A DNA stretch of 64,000 bases from Amycolatopsis sp. WAC 01376 (GCF_003947415.1 NZ_QHKL01000007.1:310001-374000); one strand, 5' to 3'; shown: positions 16,227 through 26,234, counted from the stretch's first letter. The notes: generated by a model from the letters alone, not told the origin. Made by a program: numbers and translations.

Positions 16227-19200
16227 GCCCGTACGGACAGCCGTCGGGCCTGTTCACCGCCGATGGCCTGGTCCTGACCTGCGACGGCCACGAACAGCGG
16301 ATTCGATGGCAGGCCGGCGATCGGCTCGAGCAGTTGTACGAGCGGCTTTGCGACCGGCTGCGCGCAGAGGGCCTCGGAGATCGCCTCGCGGTGGACGCCG
16401 GGGGCACGAAGCTCACCTTCGCCGGACTGGACGAGCGGGCCAATCGTCTCGCCCGCCACCTGCGAGCGCGCGGAGTGCGGCCCGGCGATCGGATCGGGCT
16501 GCTCTTCGACGAGCCGGTTCATCCCTACGTCGCGATGCTGGCCGTGCTCAAGGTCAACGCGGCGTACGTGCCCTTGGACGCGGGTTTCCCGGACGACCGA
16601 CTGGCGTACATCGTCCGCGACGCCGGTGTCCGGCTGGTGGTGTCGATCTCCGGTCTGCGCGACAGGTTCGATCCGGGCAGCGTGGAACTGGTTTGCCTCG
16701 ACGAGGACGCGGACCGGATCGCCGCCCTTCCGGGTGAGCGGCTCAGCGCGGACGAGAAGGGCGCTCCGGTGGACGAGCTCTGTTACGTCGTCTACACGTC
16801 CGGTTCGACCGGGCGGCCGAAAGGCGTGACGATCGACCACGCCTCGATCTGCAACTTCGTCAGTGTCGCGGCCGACGTCTACGGCATCCGGGGCGCCGAC
16901 CGGATGTACCAGGGCATGACGATCGCGTTCGACTTCTCGGTCGAGGAGATCTGGGTGCCGTTGCTGTGCGGCGCCACGCTCGTGCCGAAACCCGGCGGCG
17001 CGGCCCTCGTCGGCCACGACCTTCTCGAATTCCTGCGGGAAAACCGGGTCACCGCGTTGTGCTGCGTTCCGACCCTGCTGGCCAGCCTTGATGAGGATCT
17101 GCCTCGGCTGCGGTTTCTCCTGGTGTCCGGTGAAGCGTGCCCCGAAGACCTCGTGCGCCGCTGGTACCGGGCGGGCAGGCGTTTCCTCAACGTCTACGGC
17201 CCGACAGAGGCCACGGTCACCGCGACGTGGTCGGTGCTGCGACCGGACCGGCCGGTGACCATCGGGGTGCCGCTGCCCACGTATTCGGTCGTCATCCTCG
17301 ATCCGGACGAGCCGAGGGCACTGGCCGCGGGCGAACTGGGGGAGATCGGTATCGCCGGGATCGGCCTCGCCGGGGGATACCTGAACCGTCCCGACCTGAC
17401 CGAGCGGGCGTTCATCCCGGACTTCCTCGGCATCGGGTACAACCCGTCCCGCCGCATCTACCGCACCGGCGATCTCGGCCGGATCACCCCGGACGGGGAG
17501 ATCGAATATCACGGTCGGGCGGATACCCAGGTGAAGATCCGCGGCTACCGCGTCGAGCTCACCGAGATCGAATCGGTCCTGCTCCAGATCCCCGGGATCG
17601 CCCAGGCGGTGGTCGAGACCCACCATCCGGACGCCGGCACGACCGAACTCGTCGCCTATTACAGCCTGCGGCACGACAAAGCGGACATCGATCCCGGGGA
17701 GCTACGCCGTCGCCTGGTGGAACTGCTGCCGGGCTACATGGTGCCCGCCTATCTCGAACGACTCGACCACATCCCACTGACACCGGCGGGCAAAGCCGAC
17801 CGCAAGAATCTCCCGGCACCCAGCAACCCGCGAACAACCGCGAGCGACGTCGGCTACGTGGCACCGGCCACCGAGACCGAGCTCCACCTGGCGGAGGCCT
17901 TTGGACGGGTCCTCGGGATCGAGCGGATCTCGGCGACGGGACATTTCTTCGACGACTACGGTGCCGACTCCCTGTTGCTGGCCAAGTTCTGCGCCCTGGT
18001 CCGGGAACGCGGCGACGTCGCGCCCTTGTCGGCGAAGGACGTCTACCTCAACCCCACTGTTCGCGGTCTCGCGGAGTCGGTTCCCGCGTCGGCCCAGGTC
18101 ACGGCCGTTCGCGCCGAGGAGCCACGCCGGGCGTCCACGGCGTCGTATGTCCTCTGTGGAGTGTTCCAGCTTCTGGCCTTCCTCGCCTACGCCGCCGGTT
18201 CCGGCTGGATCCTGGACACGGGATTCACTTGGCTCTCCGCCGCGACCGGACTCGTCGACGGCTACGCGCGGGCCGTCGGGCTCGGGCTCGTCGTGTTCGT
18301 CGTCCTCTCCGTGGTGCCGATCCTGGCGAAGTGGGCGCTCGTCGGACGGTGGCAGCCGGGGGAGATCCCGCTGTGGAGTCCCGGCTATCTGCGCTTCTGG
18401 ACGGTCAAGACACTGATCAGGTTCAGCCCGCTGATGCTGTTCACCGGCACTCCGTTGTACTCCTGGTACCTGCGGGCGCTCGGCGCGGACATCGGCAAGG
18501 GCGCCGTGATCCTGTCCCGGAACCCGCCGGTCTGCACCGATCTGCTCAGCATCGGCGACGGGGCTGTCATCCGGAAGGACGCCTACTTCTCGTGCTACCG
18601 CGCCAGGGCGGGCAGGATCCAGACCGGCCGGGTCACTCTCGGCGACAACGCCTTCGTCGGTGAGATGACCGTGCTCGACATCGGCACGACGCTGGGCGAC
18701 AACACACAACTGGGCCACTCGTCGTCCTTGAACGCCGGACAGTCCGTCCCCGACGGCGAGAGCTGGCACGGGTCGCCCGCCCGTCCCTCCACCGTGGACT
18801 ACCGGGCGTTGCCGACCGTGGCACGGGGCAGGCTCAGACCATTCGTTTTCAGCGCCTCCAGCCTGCTGCTCCTGCTGCTGGTGACGCTTCCCATGACACT
18901 GGGCGGCGCGGACGTACTCGCCGAGCGACTGTTCACGAAGACGGTGGACTTCACGAGTTGGGCCTTCTATCGCGGCCAGATCGCCGACTCGGCGCTGGTG
19001 TACTTCGGGGCACTGTGCGCCGGGCTGGCCGTCGTCCTCACGATTCCGCGTCTGCTCGGCCTGTTCCTCCGGCCGGACCGGGTCTACCCGCTCTACGGGA
19101 GGCATTTCGCGATCCAGCGGCTGATCGCGCGGCTGACCAACCTCCGCGCGTTCACCTACCTGTTCGGCGACAGCAGCTACATCGTGCACTACCTGCGCGC

Positions 19201-20275
19201 GCTGGGATACGACCTGTCGAAGGTCCAGCAGACCGGATCCAACTTCGGAGTCGAGGTCAAGCACGAAACGCCGTTCCTCAGCACGGTCGGCACCGGGACG
19301 ATGGTCTCGGATGGCCTTTCGCTGCTCAACGCGGACTTCTCCGCCTCGTCGTTCCGGCTGCGCAGGACTTCCGTGGCACCACAGGCGTTCCTGGGCAACG
19401 AGATCGCTTATCCACCGGACGCGCGGATCGGCCGGAACTGCCTGCTGGCCACCAAGGTGCTCGTTCCTTTGGACGGGCCGATCAGGGAGAACGTCGGCCT
19501 GCTCGGGTCGCCCGCGTTCGAGATCCCCCGGACCGTCCGCCGTGACACCGGTTTCGACCATGTCAGCACCGAGGACGGCCTCCGGGCGAAGAACCGGCAC
19601 AACACCGTCACCATCTTCGTCTACCTGCTGGTGCATTGGCTCCACCTGCTCGGGGTCCTGCTGATCGGCGCGGCCGCCGGTGCCCTGCACGAGCGGCTCG
19701 GTCCACTCGCCATCGGCGCCGGCATCGTGGCGACACTGGTGTTCTCGGTCTCGTTCCTCATGTTGGCGGAACTTGCCGTGCAGGGCTTCCGGGCGATGCG
19801 GCCGCGGTTCTGCTCGATCTATGATCCGATCTTCTGGCGGCACGAACGGTTCTGGAAGCTCAGCCCCGCCCGCTACCTCGCGTTGTTCGACGGGACACCG
19901 TTCAAACCCTTCCTTCTGCGCTGCCTCGGCGTCCGGATCGGCCACCGTGTCTTCGACGACGGATGCGCGATCCCCGAACGGTCCTTGGTGAGCATCGGCG
20001 ACGACTGCGTGCTCAATCTGCACACCGTCGTCCAAGGACATTCGCTCGAAGACGGCCTGTTCAAATCCGACTACATCACCATCGGCGCGGGGTGCACGAT
20101 CGGCACCGGTGCGTTCGTCCACTATGGAGTGACGATGTCGGACGGGGCGATCGCCGAAGCGGACGCGTTCCTGATGAAGGGCACCGCCGCCCCAGCACGA
20201 ACCCGCTGGCACGCCAATCCGGCTGTCGAGCTCGACACGGCGGAGGAGATCACCGCCGCTAGGGGACTGTCGTGA
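16223..20275 (+). CDS. Pls/PosA-type non-ribosomal peptide synthetase (poly-amino-acid synthetase)
   Basis: A 1350-residue membrane-bound NRPS. Order: adenylation domain (about 35-530; A3 YTSGSTGRPKG from residue 191, Asp237 in the A4 FDFS motif, catalytic Lys524 in AGKADRK), carrier domain (GADSLLL, phosphopantetheine Ser583), then membrane helices in three blocks separated by left-handed beta-helix (hexapeptide) segments (about 760-860, 1010-1100, 1230-1340). No condensation or thioesterase domain exists. This is the layout of epsilon-poly-L-lysine synthetase (Pls) and relatives, which join one amino acid through its side-chain amine. Acidic residue Glu241 in the pocket and the coupled aspartokinase favour lysine or diaminobutyrate. 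Confidence 0.93.
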   Translation: MSPYGQPSGLFTADGLVLTCDGHEQRIRWQAGDRLEQLYERLCDRLRAEGLGDRLAVDAGGTKLTFAGLDERANRLARHLRARGVRPGDRIGLLFDEPVHPYVAMLAVLKVNAAYVPLDAGFPDDRLAYIVRDAGVRLVVSISGLRDRFDPGSVELVCLDEDADRIAALPGERLSADEKGAPVDELCYVVYTSGSTGRPKGVTIDHASICNFVSVAADVYGIRGADRMYQGMTIAFDFSVEEIWVPLLCGATLVPKPGGAALVGHDLLEFLRENRVTALCCVPTLLASLDEDLPRLRFLLVSGEACPEDLVRRWYRAGRRFLNVYGPTEATVTATWSVLRPDRPVTIGVPLPTYSVVILDPDEPRALAAGELGEIGIAGIGLAGGYLNRPDLTERAFIPDFLGIGYNPSRRIYRTGDLGRITPDGEIEYHGRADTQVKIRGYRVELTEIESVLLQIPGIAQAVVETHHPDAGTTELVAYYSLRHDKADIDPGELRRRLVELLPGYMVPAYLERLDHIPLTPAGKADRKNLPAPSNPRTTASDVGYVAPATETELHLAEAFGRVLGIERISATGHFFDDYGADSLLLAKFCALVRERGDVAPLSAKDVYLNPTVRGLAESVPASAQVTAVRAEEPRRASTASYVLCGVFQLLAFLAYAAGSGWILDTGFTWLSAATGLVDGYARAVGLGLVVFVVLSVVPILAKWALVGRWQPGEIPLWSPGYLRFWTVKTLIRFSPLMLFTGTPLYSWYLRALGADIGKGAVILSRNPPVCTDLLSIGDGAVIRKDAYFSCYRARAGRIQTGRVTLGDNAFVGEMTVLDIGTTLGDNTQLGHSSSLNAGQSVPDGESWHGSPARPSTVDYRALPTVARGRLRPFVFSASSLLLLLLVTLPMTLGGADVLAERLFTKTVDFTSWAFYRGQIADSALVYFGALCAGLAVVLTIPRLLGLFLRPDRVYPLYGRHFAIQRLIARLTNLRAFTYLFGDSSYIVHYLRALGYDLSKVQQTGSNFGVEVKHETPFLSTVGTGTMVSDGLSLLNADFSASSFRLRRTSVAPQAFLGNEIAYPPDARIGRNCLLATKVLVPLDGPIRENVGLLGSPAFEIPRTVRRDTGFDHVSTEDGLRAKNRHNTVTIFVYLLVHWLHLLGVLLIGAAAGALHERLGPLAIGAGIVATLVFSVSFLMLAELAVQGFRAMRPRFCSIYDPIFWRHERFWKLSPARYLALFDGTPFKPFLLRCLGVRIGHRVFDDGCAIPERSLVSIGDDCVLNLHTVVQGHSLEDGLFKSDYITIGAGCTIGTGAFVHYGVTMSDGAIAEADAFLMKGTAAPARTRWHANPAVELDTAEEITAARGLS

Positions 20276-20288
20276 CGCGAGCCCACCT

Positions 20289-20342
20289 GGTTGGTATTAT
20301 TATACCGGCAGATGTTAGGGTGCCGGTATAATAATACCAACC
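20289..20342. promoter_or_regulatory. perfect 22-bp AT-rich inverted repeat before map
   Basis: Arms 20289-20310 and 20321-20342 are perfectly complementary around a 10-nt loop. Each arm contains GGTAT-n4-ATACC, itself a dyad, and the right arm includes a consensus TATAAT (20327-20332) for the plus strand; the left arm mirrors it for the minus strand. It starts 13 bp after the NRPS stop and ends 16 bp before the map ATG. It may serve as NRPS terminator, operator, promoter, or several of these. Confidence 0.75.
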
Positions 20343-20358
20343 GCCACGCGAGGACCTC

Positions 20359-21177
20359 ATGATCGAACTGAAGACGCCCGCCGAGATCGACCGCATGCAC
20401 GTGACCGGGCGTTTCGTCGCCGAGGTGCTCACCGAGGTCGGCAGCATCGCCGACGTCGGCGTCAACCTGATGGACCTGGAACACCACGTGCGCGGCATGA
20501 TCCAGCGACGCGGGGCGGAGTCGTGCTACTGGGACTACGCGCCGTCCTTCGGCAAGGGCCCGTTCCGCAACGTCATCTGCCTGGCGGTCAACGACGCCGT
20601 CCTGCACGGCCTGCCCCACGACTACACGCTGCGCGACGGAGACGTGCTCACCGCGGACCTCGCCGTGAAGATCGACGGCTGGGCGGCAGACTCGGCGCGC
20701 ACGGTCATCGTCGGGACGCCCGCCGAGGAGGACCTGCGGATCATCCGCGCCACCGAGGAGGCGTTGGAGGCGGCGATCGAGATGGCGCGTCCCGGCAATC
20801 GGCTGGGTGACATCTCCGCGGCCATCTGGGCGGTCGCCCGCGACTACGGCTATCCGGTGAACACCGAGTTCGGCGGCCACGGCATCGGCCGCACCATGCA
20901 CGAGGAACTCCACATTCCCAACAAGGGCAAAGCGGGCCGCGGCCTGAAGCTCCAGCCGGGACTGACCGTCGCGCTCGAGCCGTGGTTCGCCCGGACGACG
21001 GACAAAATCATCTTCGACGACGACGGCTGGACCATCCGTTCGGCCGACGGTTCACGCACAGCCCACTCCGAGCACACGGTGGCCATCACCGAAGACGCAC
21101 CCTTGGTACTCACCCGGCGCGAGCACGAGACGTCCGTCGCACCTCTGTCCACAAAGGACTCCGAGCACGCCGAGTGA
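20359..21177 (+). CDS. map: type I methionine aminopeptidase
   Basis: A 272-residue metallo-aminopeptidase (M24A) removing N-terminal Met. The five metal ligands can be read: Asp in LTADLAVK, Asp in GWAADSART, His in GGHGIGRTMHEE, Glu in VALEPW and Glu in HSEHTVAIT. A tail of about 25 residues follows the catalytic domain. Actinomycetes commonly carry two or more map genes; this copy sits behind the NRPS, separated by the inverted repeat, so co-regulation is possible but not shown. Confidence 0.93.
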   Translation: MIELKTPAEIDRMHVTGRFVAEVLTEVGSIADVGVNLMDLEHHVRGMIQRRGAESCYWDYAPSFGKGPFRNVICLAVNDAVLHGLPHDYTLRDGDVLTADLAVKIDGWAADSARTVIVGTPAEEDLRIIRATEEALEAAIEMARPGNRLGDISAAIWAVARDYGYPVNTEFGGHGIGRTMHEELHIPNKGKAGRGLKLQPGLTVALEPWFARTTDKIIFDDDGWTIRSADGSRTAHSEHTVAITEDAPLVLTRREHETSVAPLSTKDSEHAE

Positions 21178-21330
21178 TCTTCGGCACGCGCTTTGCCTTT
21201 TCGGGCAGAGTCGATGTGCACAACAGGCAGAGTCACGGGCACGAACATCGGTGCCGTCTGCACCATGTACTCGGGCAACGCCTGAACCGGTGTCGACGGC
21301 GGTCGTTTCGGCTCATGCTTGAATCAAGTC

Positions 21331-24300
21331 ATGAGTAATCCGTTGGTCGCGCCGGTCAAGGACTCGACGACTGCGGTGTCGGGCGTGCCGTTGCTGGAAG
21401 GCGCGCTCGACCTGAAGTCGGCGATCGAGAGCGGGGACTGGGCTTCGGTCGCCATGGGCGCGGTGGGCACCGCGCTGGACGCGCTGACGGCCGTGATGGA
21501 CCCGTTCGGCGCGGTTCTCGCCGCCGGTGTGGGCTGGTTGATCGAGCATGTGGGCCCGCTGAAGGAGGCTCTCAACGCTCTCACCGGCAACGCGGACGAG
21601 ATCGCGGCGCAGGCGGAGACCTGGACGAACATCGCCAAGGAACTCGGGACCGTTTCGGTCGAGCTGGTGGATCTGGTCGACAAGGATCTCGGTACCTGGA
21701 CCGGGGAAGCGGCCGACGCGTACCGAAAACAGGCCAAGAACACCTCCACGCTGATCGAGAGCGCGCAGAAGGGGAGCGAGGGCGCGGGCAGCGGGGTGAA
21801 GACGGCCGGGGAGGTCGTCGCCGCGGTCCGGACGCTGGTCCGGGACATCATCGCCGAACTCATCGGACACCTGATCTCCTGGGCGCTGCAGGTGGTGTTC
21901 ACGCTCGGCATCGGGTTGACGTGGGTGGTGCCGCAGGTGGTGGCGGCGGTGGCGAAGACCGCGTCGAAGATCGCCGGCCTCACCACGAAGCTGGTGAAGG
22001 CGCTCAAGGGCCTGGTCCCGCTGTTGAAGAAGGCGGGCGATCTGTTCGACGACGCCGGGAAGGCGTTGAAGAACCTCAAGGGCGGGACGGTCACGCCGTC
22101 CGGCAAGCCCAAGGACATCACCGTCAAATCCCCCGAGCCGAAGCCCAAACCCGACGAGGACGGCGGCACCAGCCCCTCCGGCGACCACACCGGCCCATCC
22201 GGCGACAAGGGCGGCTCCGGCGGGGACAGGGGTGGTTCGGGCGGCGGGGACCGGAACGGCAACACCGGTCCGGCGGGGGACAACGTCACCCCATCGGGGG
22301 CAGGCGGCAGCCGTGGCGGCGGAAGTAACGGAAGTCCGCCCCCGGCCCGAACGGACCCTCCGCCCAAGCAGTCCGCGCCCGATGAGATGAACCTCTGTGG
22401 CGACCCGATCGACATCGCCACCGGCGAGGTCGTGATGGTGCAGGACGATCTGTCGCTGGCCGGACCGCTGCCGATCCGGATCCGCCGCACCCATATGTCG
22501 AGCTACCGCGCGGGCACCGGCTTCGGCCGCTCCTGGGCGTCGACCGCCGATCTGCGGTTGGAACTCACCGCCGAACACGCCCGGTTCTTTTCCGACGACG
22601 GCACGGCGCCGACGTTCCCGTTGCCGGAGCCGGGGCGGCCGACGGAATCGCCGGCCGGGCCTTCGCGAGCGCTACTCGTGGACGAGGCCGGCACTTATCG
22701 GCTGGAGACCTGGGATTCCGGGATCACCCTGTACTTCGCGCCGGTCCCGGGTGCGCCGTCACGAGTGCTGCCGCTGACCGCGTTCGAGCTCGGCGAGGAC
22801 GGGCCGCGGATCGAGGTGGACCACGACGCCGACGGCGCGGGCGTGCGCTGGCGGCATTCCGACGGACGGGTACTGGAGATCGACCGTGCGCGTGGCCGGA
22901 TCCAGGCCCTGCGGATGACCGATCCGGTGCAGGGTCAGAACGTCGTCGTCATGCGCTACGGCTACGACGACGCGGGCAACCTCACCGAGGTGACCAACTC
23001 CTCAGGCCGGGCCCTGCGGTTCGACTACGACCCCGACGGCAGGCTGGCGGAATGGCAGGACCGCAACGGGATCTGGTACCGCTACGTCTACGACGCGGCC
23101 GGACGCTGTGTGCGCACGGTCGGGGATCGCGGATTCCTCGACTGCACCTTCGAATACGAGCCGAAACGGACGCGCTACACGGATTCCCTCGGCCACGTCA
23201 CGGTCTTCGAGCTCGACGCCGCGCATCACGTGGTCCGCGAGACGGATCCGCTCGGCGCGACCACCGTCTTCACCTGGGACGAGCGCGACCGGATGCGGTC
23301 GAAGACCGATCCACTCGGCCGGACCACGCGGTTCAGCTACAACGCCGAGGGCGAGATCTCAAAGGTCACCCGGCCCGACGGCAGTGTGGTGCTGGTGAAC
23401 CGGTCCGAGGACGGCGCGGTCGACGGACTGGTGGCCGACGAGGGCGACCACACCCGTTACCGGGCCTACCCGGACGGCATGGGGCCGGATCCGCGGCAGG
23501 ATCCGGTCGGCGTTTCCGGCTCGATCAACCTCGACTCCGGCCCGGAATCCGACGACTCCGGGACCGAGGACCACGACCTGTTCGGCAGGCCGCGTTCGGT
23601 CCCGCACGGCAGGGGACGGGCCCGGATCGGCTGGACCGTGGAGGGGCTGCGGGCCTGGCGGGTCGGTTCGCTGAGCGAGCGGCAGAGCTGGCGCTACGAC
23701 AGCGAAGGCAACGAGATCGAACACGTCGACCCGGCGGGGCGCACGACTCGCCGCGAGTACGGCCCGTTCGACATGCTGACCGCGGAGATCGATCCGGCGG
23801 GTGGACGCACCCAGTACACCTACGACACCGAGTTGCGGCCGGTCGTGGTGACCAACCCGAACGGGCTGACCTGGACCTATGAATACGATCCCGCGGGCCG
23901 TCTCGTCCGGCAGACCGACTTCGACGGCCGGGCGCACACCTACGCCTACGACGCGGCAGGGCAGCTGATCCGGTCCGTCGACCCCGCCGGTCGAGTCACT
24001 GAATACGACTACGACCTGATCGGGAACCTGGTCCGGATCCGCACCGACGACACGGAGACCACCTACGCCTACGACGTGGTCGGCGAGCTGGTCCGTGCGG
24101 ACGACGGCGAGTCCGTGGTGGAGTTCGAACGGGACGACAACGGCCGGACGGTGCGCACGGTCACCGACGGGATGGAAGTGGTCTTCGCGTACGACTCCGC
24201 GGAGGGGACGATCAGTCGGCGAACCCCTTCCGGTGCAACGAGTGTGTGGTCCTTCGACAAGGAGGAGCGGCCGAGCGCGCTGTCGACGGCCGAGCACGTC

Positions 24301-26178
24301 GTCGACTACGCCTACGACGCCGAAGGCCGTCCGATCGAGCGGCGCGTCGACGAGGGCGCCCGGCTGCGGCAGCAGTTCGACGCCGACGACCGGATCATCG
24401 GCCAGACTCTCACCGACGCGACAGGCACCGTGCTGCGGCACCGCGAGTTCGCCAGGTCGGCCGACGGCGACCTCACCGCGATCCGCGACGCCGCGGGAGG
24501 CGAATCCTTCGGACGTGACGCGGCCGGGCGGATCACCACCCACCTGGTCGACAACGTGCGCGAGGACATCGCCTACGACCGGGCGGGCAAGGTCGTGCAG
24601 TGGGCCACCACGACGATGGCTTATCCCGAAGCCGGGCCGCGCACGTACGACCGCAACACGATCACCGGCGCCGGGGTGGTCCGCTACGAGCACGACATGA
24701 GCGGACGGCGTACCGCCCGGCGCGAAGGTGACCGGATCTGGCGGTACGAATGGGACGCGCGCAACCGGCTGACCGGGCTCACCACGCCGGACGGCCGCCG
24801 CTGGCGGTACCGCTACGACCCGCTCGGCCGCCGCACGGCGAAGGAACTGCTCGCCCCGGACGGCCGGGTCGTCGAGCAGACGCGCTTCGTCTGGGACGGC
24901 AACTCGCTGATCGAGCAGGCGCACACCGGCCCCGCGGGTGTCACGGTCACCACCTGGGAACGGCGGCCGGACACCGAGGAACCCGTCACCCAGACCGAAC
25001 ACGGCAACGCGCCGGCCCGGTTCCGCGCTTTCGTGAACGACTCCATCGGGACCCCGACCGACCTGCTCGACCCGCTGGGCACGCCGAGCTGGAGCGGCCG
25101 CTGGACGTTGTGGGGCTTGCCGTTGACCGGGTTCCCGGGCACGCCGCTGCGCTTCCCCGGCCAGTACCTCGACGCGGAAAGCGGGCTGCACTACAACCTG
25201 CACCGCTACTTCGATCCGGCCACCGCGCGCTACCTCAGCCAGGATCCGCTCGGCCTCCCCGCCGGGCCCGATCCGGCCGGTTACCCGCACGACCCGACCT
25301 CGGGTTCGGATCCGCTCGGCCTGGTGTGGTGCGACAAGAAACGCAAGCACGTCGACGGTCCGGACACCAGCGGGACCGGGCACAACGCGGGCAACACCGG
25401 TGGCAGCGCGAAACGTCCGCGAACCGAGAACGACAACGCCAATCGCGGCGGCCGCAGCAAGAACCAGGCGGGCACCACCGAAGAGGTCCGGGCCACCTAC
25501 GACAAGAACTCCACTCGCGGGAAGGACTTCGTCAACACGCCGGACCCCAAGCAGGTCACCGACGTGGACGCGCTGAACAAGAACTCGATCATCCGCAACA
25601 AGACGGACCAGAACGGGAAGGTGCACGGGGAGAACAACCTGAGCGAGAAGCTGGTGGAGACCCTGGAGAACACCCCGAAGAGGAACCCCAAGCCGGGCGA
25701 GAGCCAGTTCCTCAGCGCCGACGAGAAGTGGATCCGCGGTCACCTCGAGAACGGTGACATGGGCGGGCCTGGCAACTCGGACAACATGATCCCGCTGACC
25801 CACACCGCGAACATGAACTACAAGAAGCTCGAATCAAGCCTTCAGACCTACGTCGACCTCAAGAACGCACTGGCGAACCGGGACGCCTCCGACATCGGCA
25901 TCGACTTCCGGGTCAAGCCCAGCGACGAGGTGAAGTTCCCCAAATCGGACAACGACGTCGAACGCGGCATCCGCGACCACGTCGAGATCAACACCCAGTA
26001 CACCGGGATCACCCCGGACATCGCCAAACGGCTGATGGACAGCAAGATGGACGTCCCGCTGCCGGATCTGCCCCCGCTGGGGACCAAGTTCGACACCATC
26101 AGCGGCAAGTTCACCAAACCCGACGGCACCGAGTGGGTCAAGAACCCGAAGGGCCACGACCTCAGTCAATACCTGTGA
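21331..26178 (+). CDS. RHS/YD-repeat polymorphic toxin with C-terminal nuclease
   Basis: A 1615-residue toxin. Residues 1-200 are helical and WXG100-like (LGTWTGEAADAYRKQ) with a hydrophobic stretch near 190, as in type VII-secreted effectors. A Gly/Ser/Pro-rich linker follows, then a DUF6531 start (CGDPIDIATGEV), many YD repeats (YDxxGRLVR, YAYDAAGQLI) and the RHS core end YLDAESGLHYNLHRYFDPATARYLS. The cleavage motif DPLGL lies at about 1245-1330. The unique tail carries GHLENGDMGGPGNSDNMIPL with Asn/Tyr (MNYKKLE), the pattern of DNA/RNA non-specific (NucA-like) nucleases; His1471 is the likely base. Start ATG at 21331 preferred to a TTG 12 nt earlier. No immunity gene is recognised next to it. 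Confidence 0.9.
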   Translation: MSNPLVAPVKDSTTAVSGVPLLEGALDLKSAIESGDWASVAMGAVGTALDALTAVMDPFGAVLAAGVGWLIEHVGPLKEALNALTGNADEIAAQAETWTNIAKELGTVSVELVDLVDKDLGTWTGEAADAYRKQAKNTSTLIESAQKGSEGAGSGVKTAGEVVAAVRTLVRDIIAELIGHLISWALQVVFTLGIGLTWVVPQVVAAVAKTASKIAGLTTKLVKALKGLVPLLKKAGDLFDDAGKALKNLKGGTVTPSGKPKDITVKSPEPKPKPDEDGGTSPSGDHTGPSGDKGGSGGDRGGSGGGDRNGNTGPAGDNVTPSGAGGSRGGGSNGSPPPARTDPPPKQSAPDEMNLCGDPIDIATGEVVMVQDDLSLAGPLPIRIRRTHMSSYRAGTGFGRSWASTADLRLELTAEHARFFSDDGTAPTFPLPEPGRPTESPAGPSRALLVDEAGTYRLETWDSGITLYFAPVPGAPSRVLPLTAFELGEDGPRIEVDHDADGAGVRWRHSDGRVLEIDRARGRIQALRMTDPVQGQNVVVMRYGYDDAGNLTEVTNSSGRALRFDYDPDGRLAEWQDRNGIWYRYVYDAAGRCVRTVGDRGFLDCTFEYEPKRTRYTDSLGHVTVFELDAAHHVVRETDPLGATTVFTWDERDRMRSKTDPLGRTTRFSYNAEGEISKVTRPDGSVVLVNRSEDGAVDGLVADEGDHTRYRAYPDGMGPDPRQDPVGVSGSINLDSGPESDDSGTEDHDLFGRPRSVPHGRGRARIGWTVEGLRAWRVGSLSERQSWRYDSEGNEIEHVDPAGRTTRREYGPFDMLTAEIDPAGGRTQYTYDTELRPVVVTNPNGLTWTYEYDPAGRLVRQTDFDGRAHTYAYDAAGQLIRSVDPAGRVTEYDYDLIGNLVRIRTDDTETTYAYDVVGELVRADDGESVVEFERDDNGRTVRTVTDGMEVVFAYDSAEGTISRRTPSGATSVWSFDKEERPSALSTAEHVVDYAYDAEGRPIERRVDEGARLRQQFDADDRIIGQTLTDATGTVLRHREFARSADGDLTAIRDAAGGESFGRDAAGRITTHLVDNVREDIAYDRAGKVVQWATTTMAYPEAGPRTYDRNTITGAGVVRYEHDMSGRRTARREGDRIWRYEWDARNRLTGLTTPDGRRWRYRYDPLGRRTAKELLAPDGRVVEQTRFVWDGNSLIEQAHTGPAGVTVTTWERRPDTEEPVTQTEHGNAPARFRAFVNDSIGTPTDLLDPLGTPSWSGRWTLWGLPLTGFPGTPLRFPGQYLDAESGLHYNLHRYFDPATARYLSQDPLGLPAGPDPAGYPHDPTSGSDPLGLVWCDKKRKHVDGPDTSGTGHNAGNTGGSAKRPRTENDNANRGGRSKNQAGTTEEVRATYDKNSTRGKDFVNTPDPKQVTDVDALNKNSIIRNKTDQNGKVHGENNLSEKLVETLENTPKRNPKPGESQFLSADEKWIRGHLENGDMGGPGNSDNMIPLTHTANMNYKKLESSLQTYVDLKNALANRDASDIGIDFRVKPSDEVKFPKSDNDVERGIRDHVEINTQYTGITPDIAKRLMDSKMDVPLPDLPPLGTKFDTISGKFTKPDGTEWVKNPKGHDLSQYL

Positions 26179-26210
26179 GCGCGAGAAGTTTCGGCCGAAA
26201 ACTCCGAATA

Positions 26211-26234
26211 CGGCCCGTCACCACGGCGGGGCCG
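26211..26234. terminator. hairpin after the RHS toxin gene
   Basis: CGGCCC at 26211-26216 pairs with GGGCCG at 26229-26234, 33 bp past the toxin stop. The stem is short and has no U-tract, so it is a weak terminator candidate. TTAGAGTG directly after could be part of a promoter for the 49-codon gene. Confidence 0.4.

Noticed and set aside
17702..20212. An 836-codon frame on the minus strand opposite the NRPS
   Set aside because: Same signs of a shadow frame; the plus strand encodes an intact Pls-type protein with all motifs.
23359..25803. An 814-codon frame on the minus strand opposite the RHS toxin
   Set aside because: Val/Arg/Gly-rich sequence with no repeats of its own; mirrors the YD repeats of the real gene.
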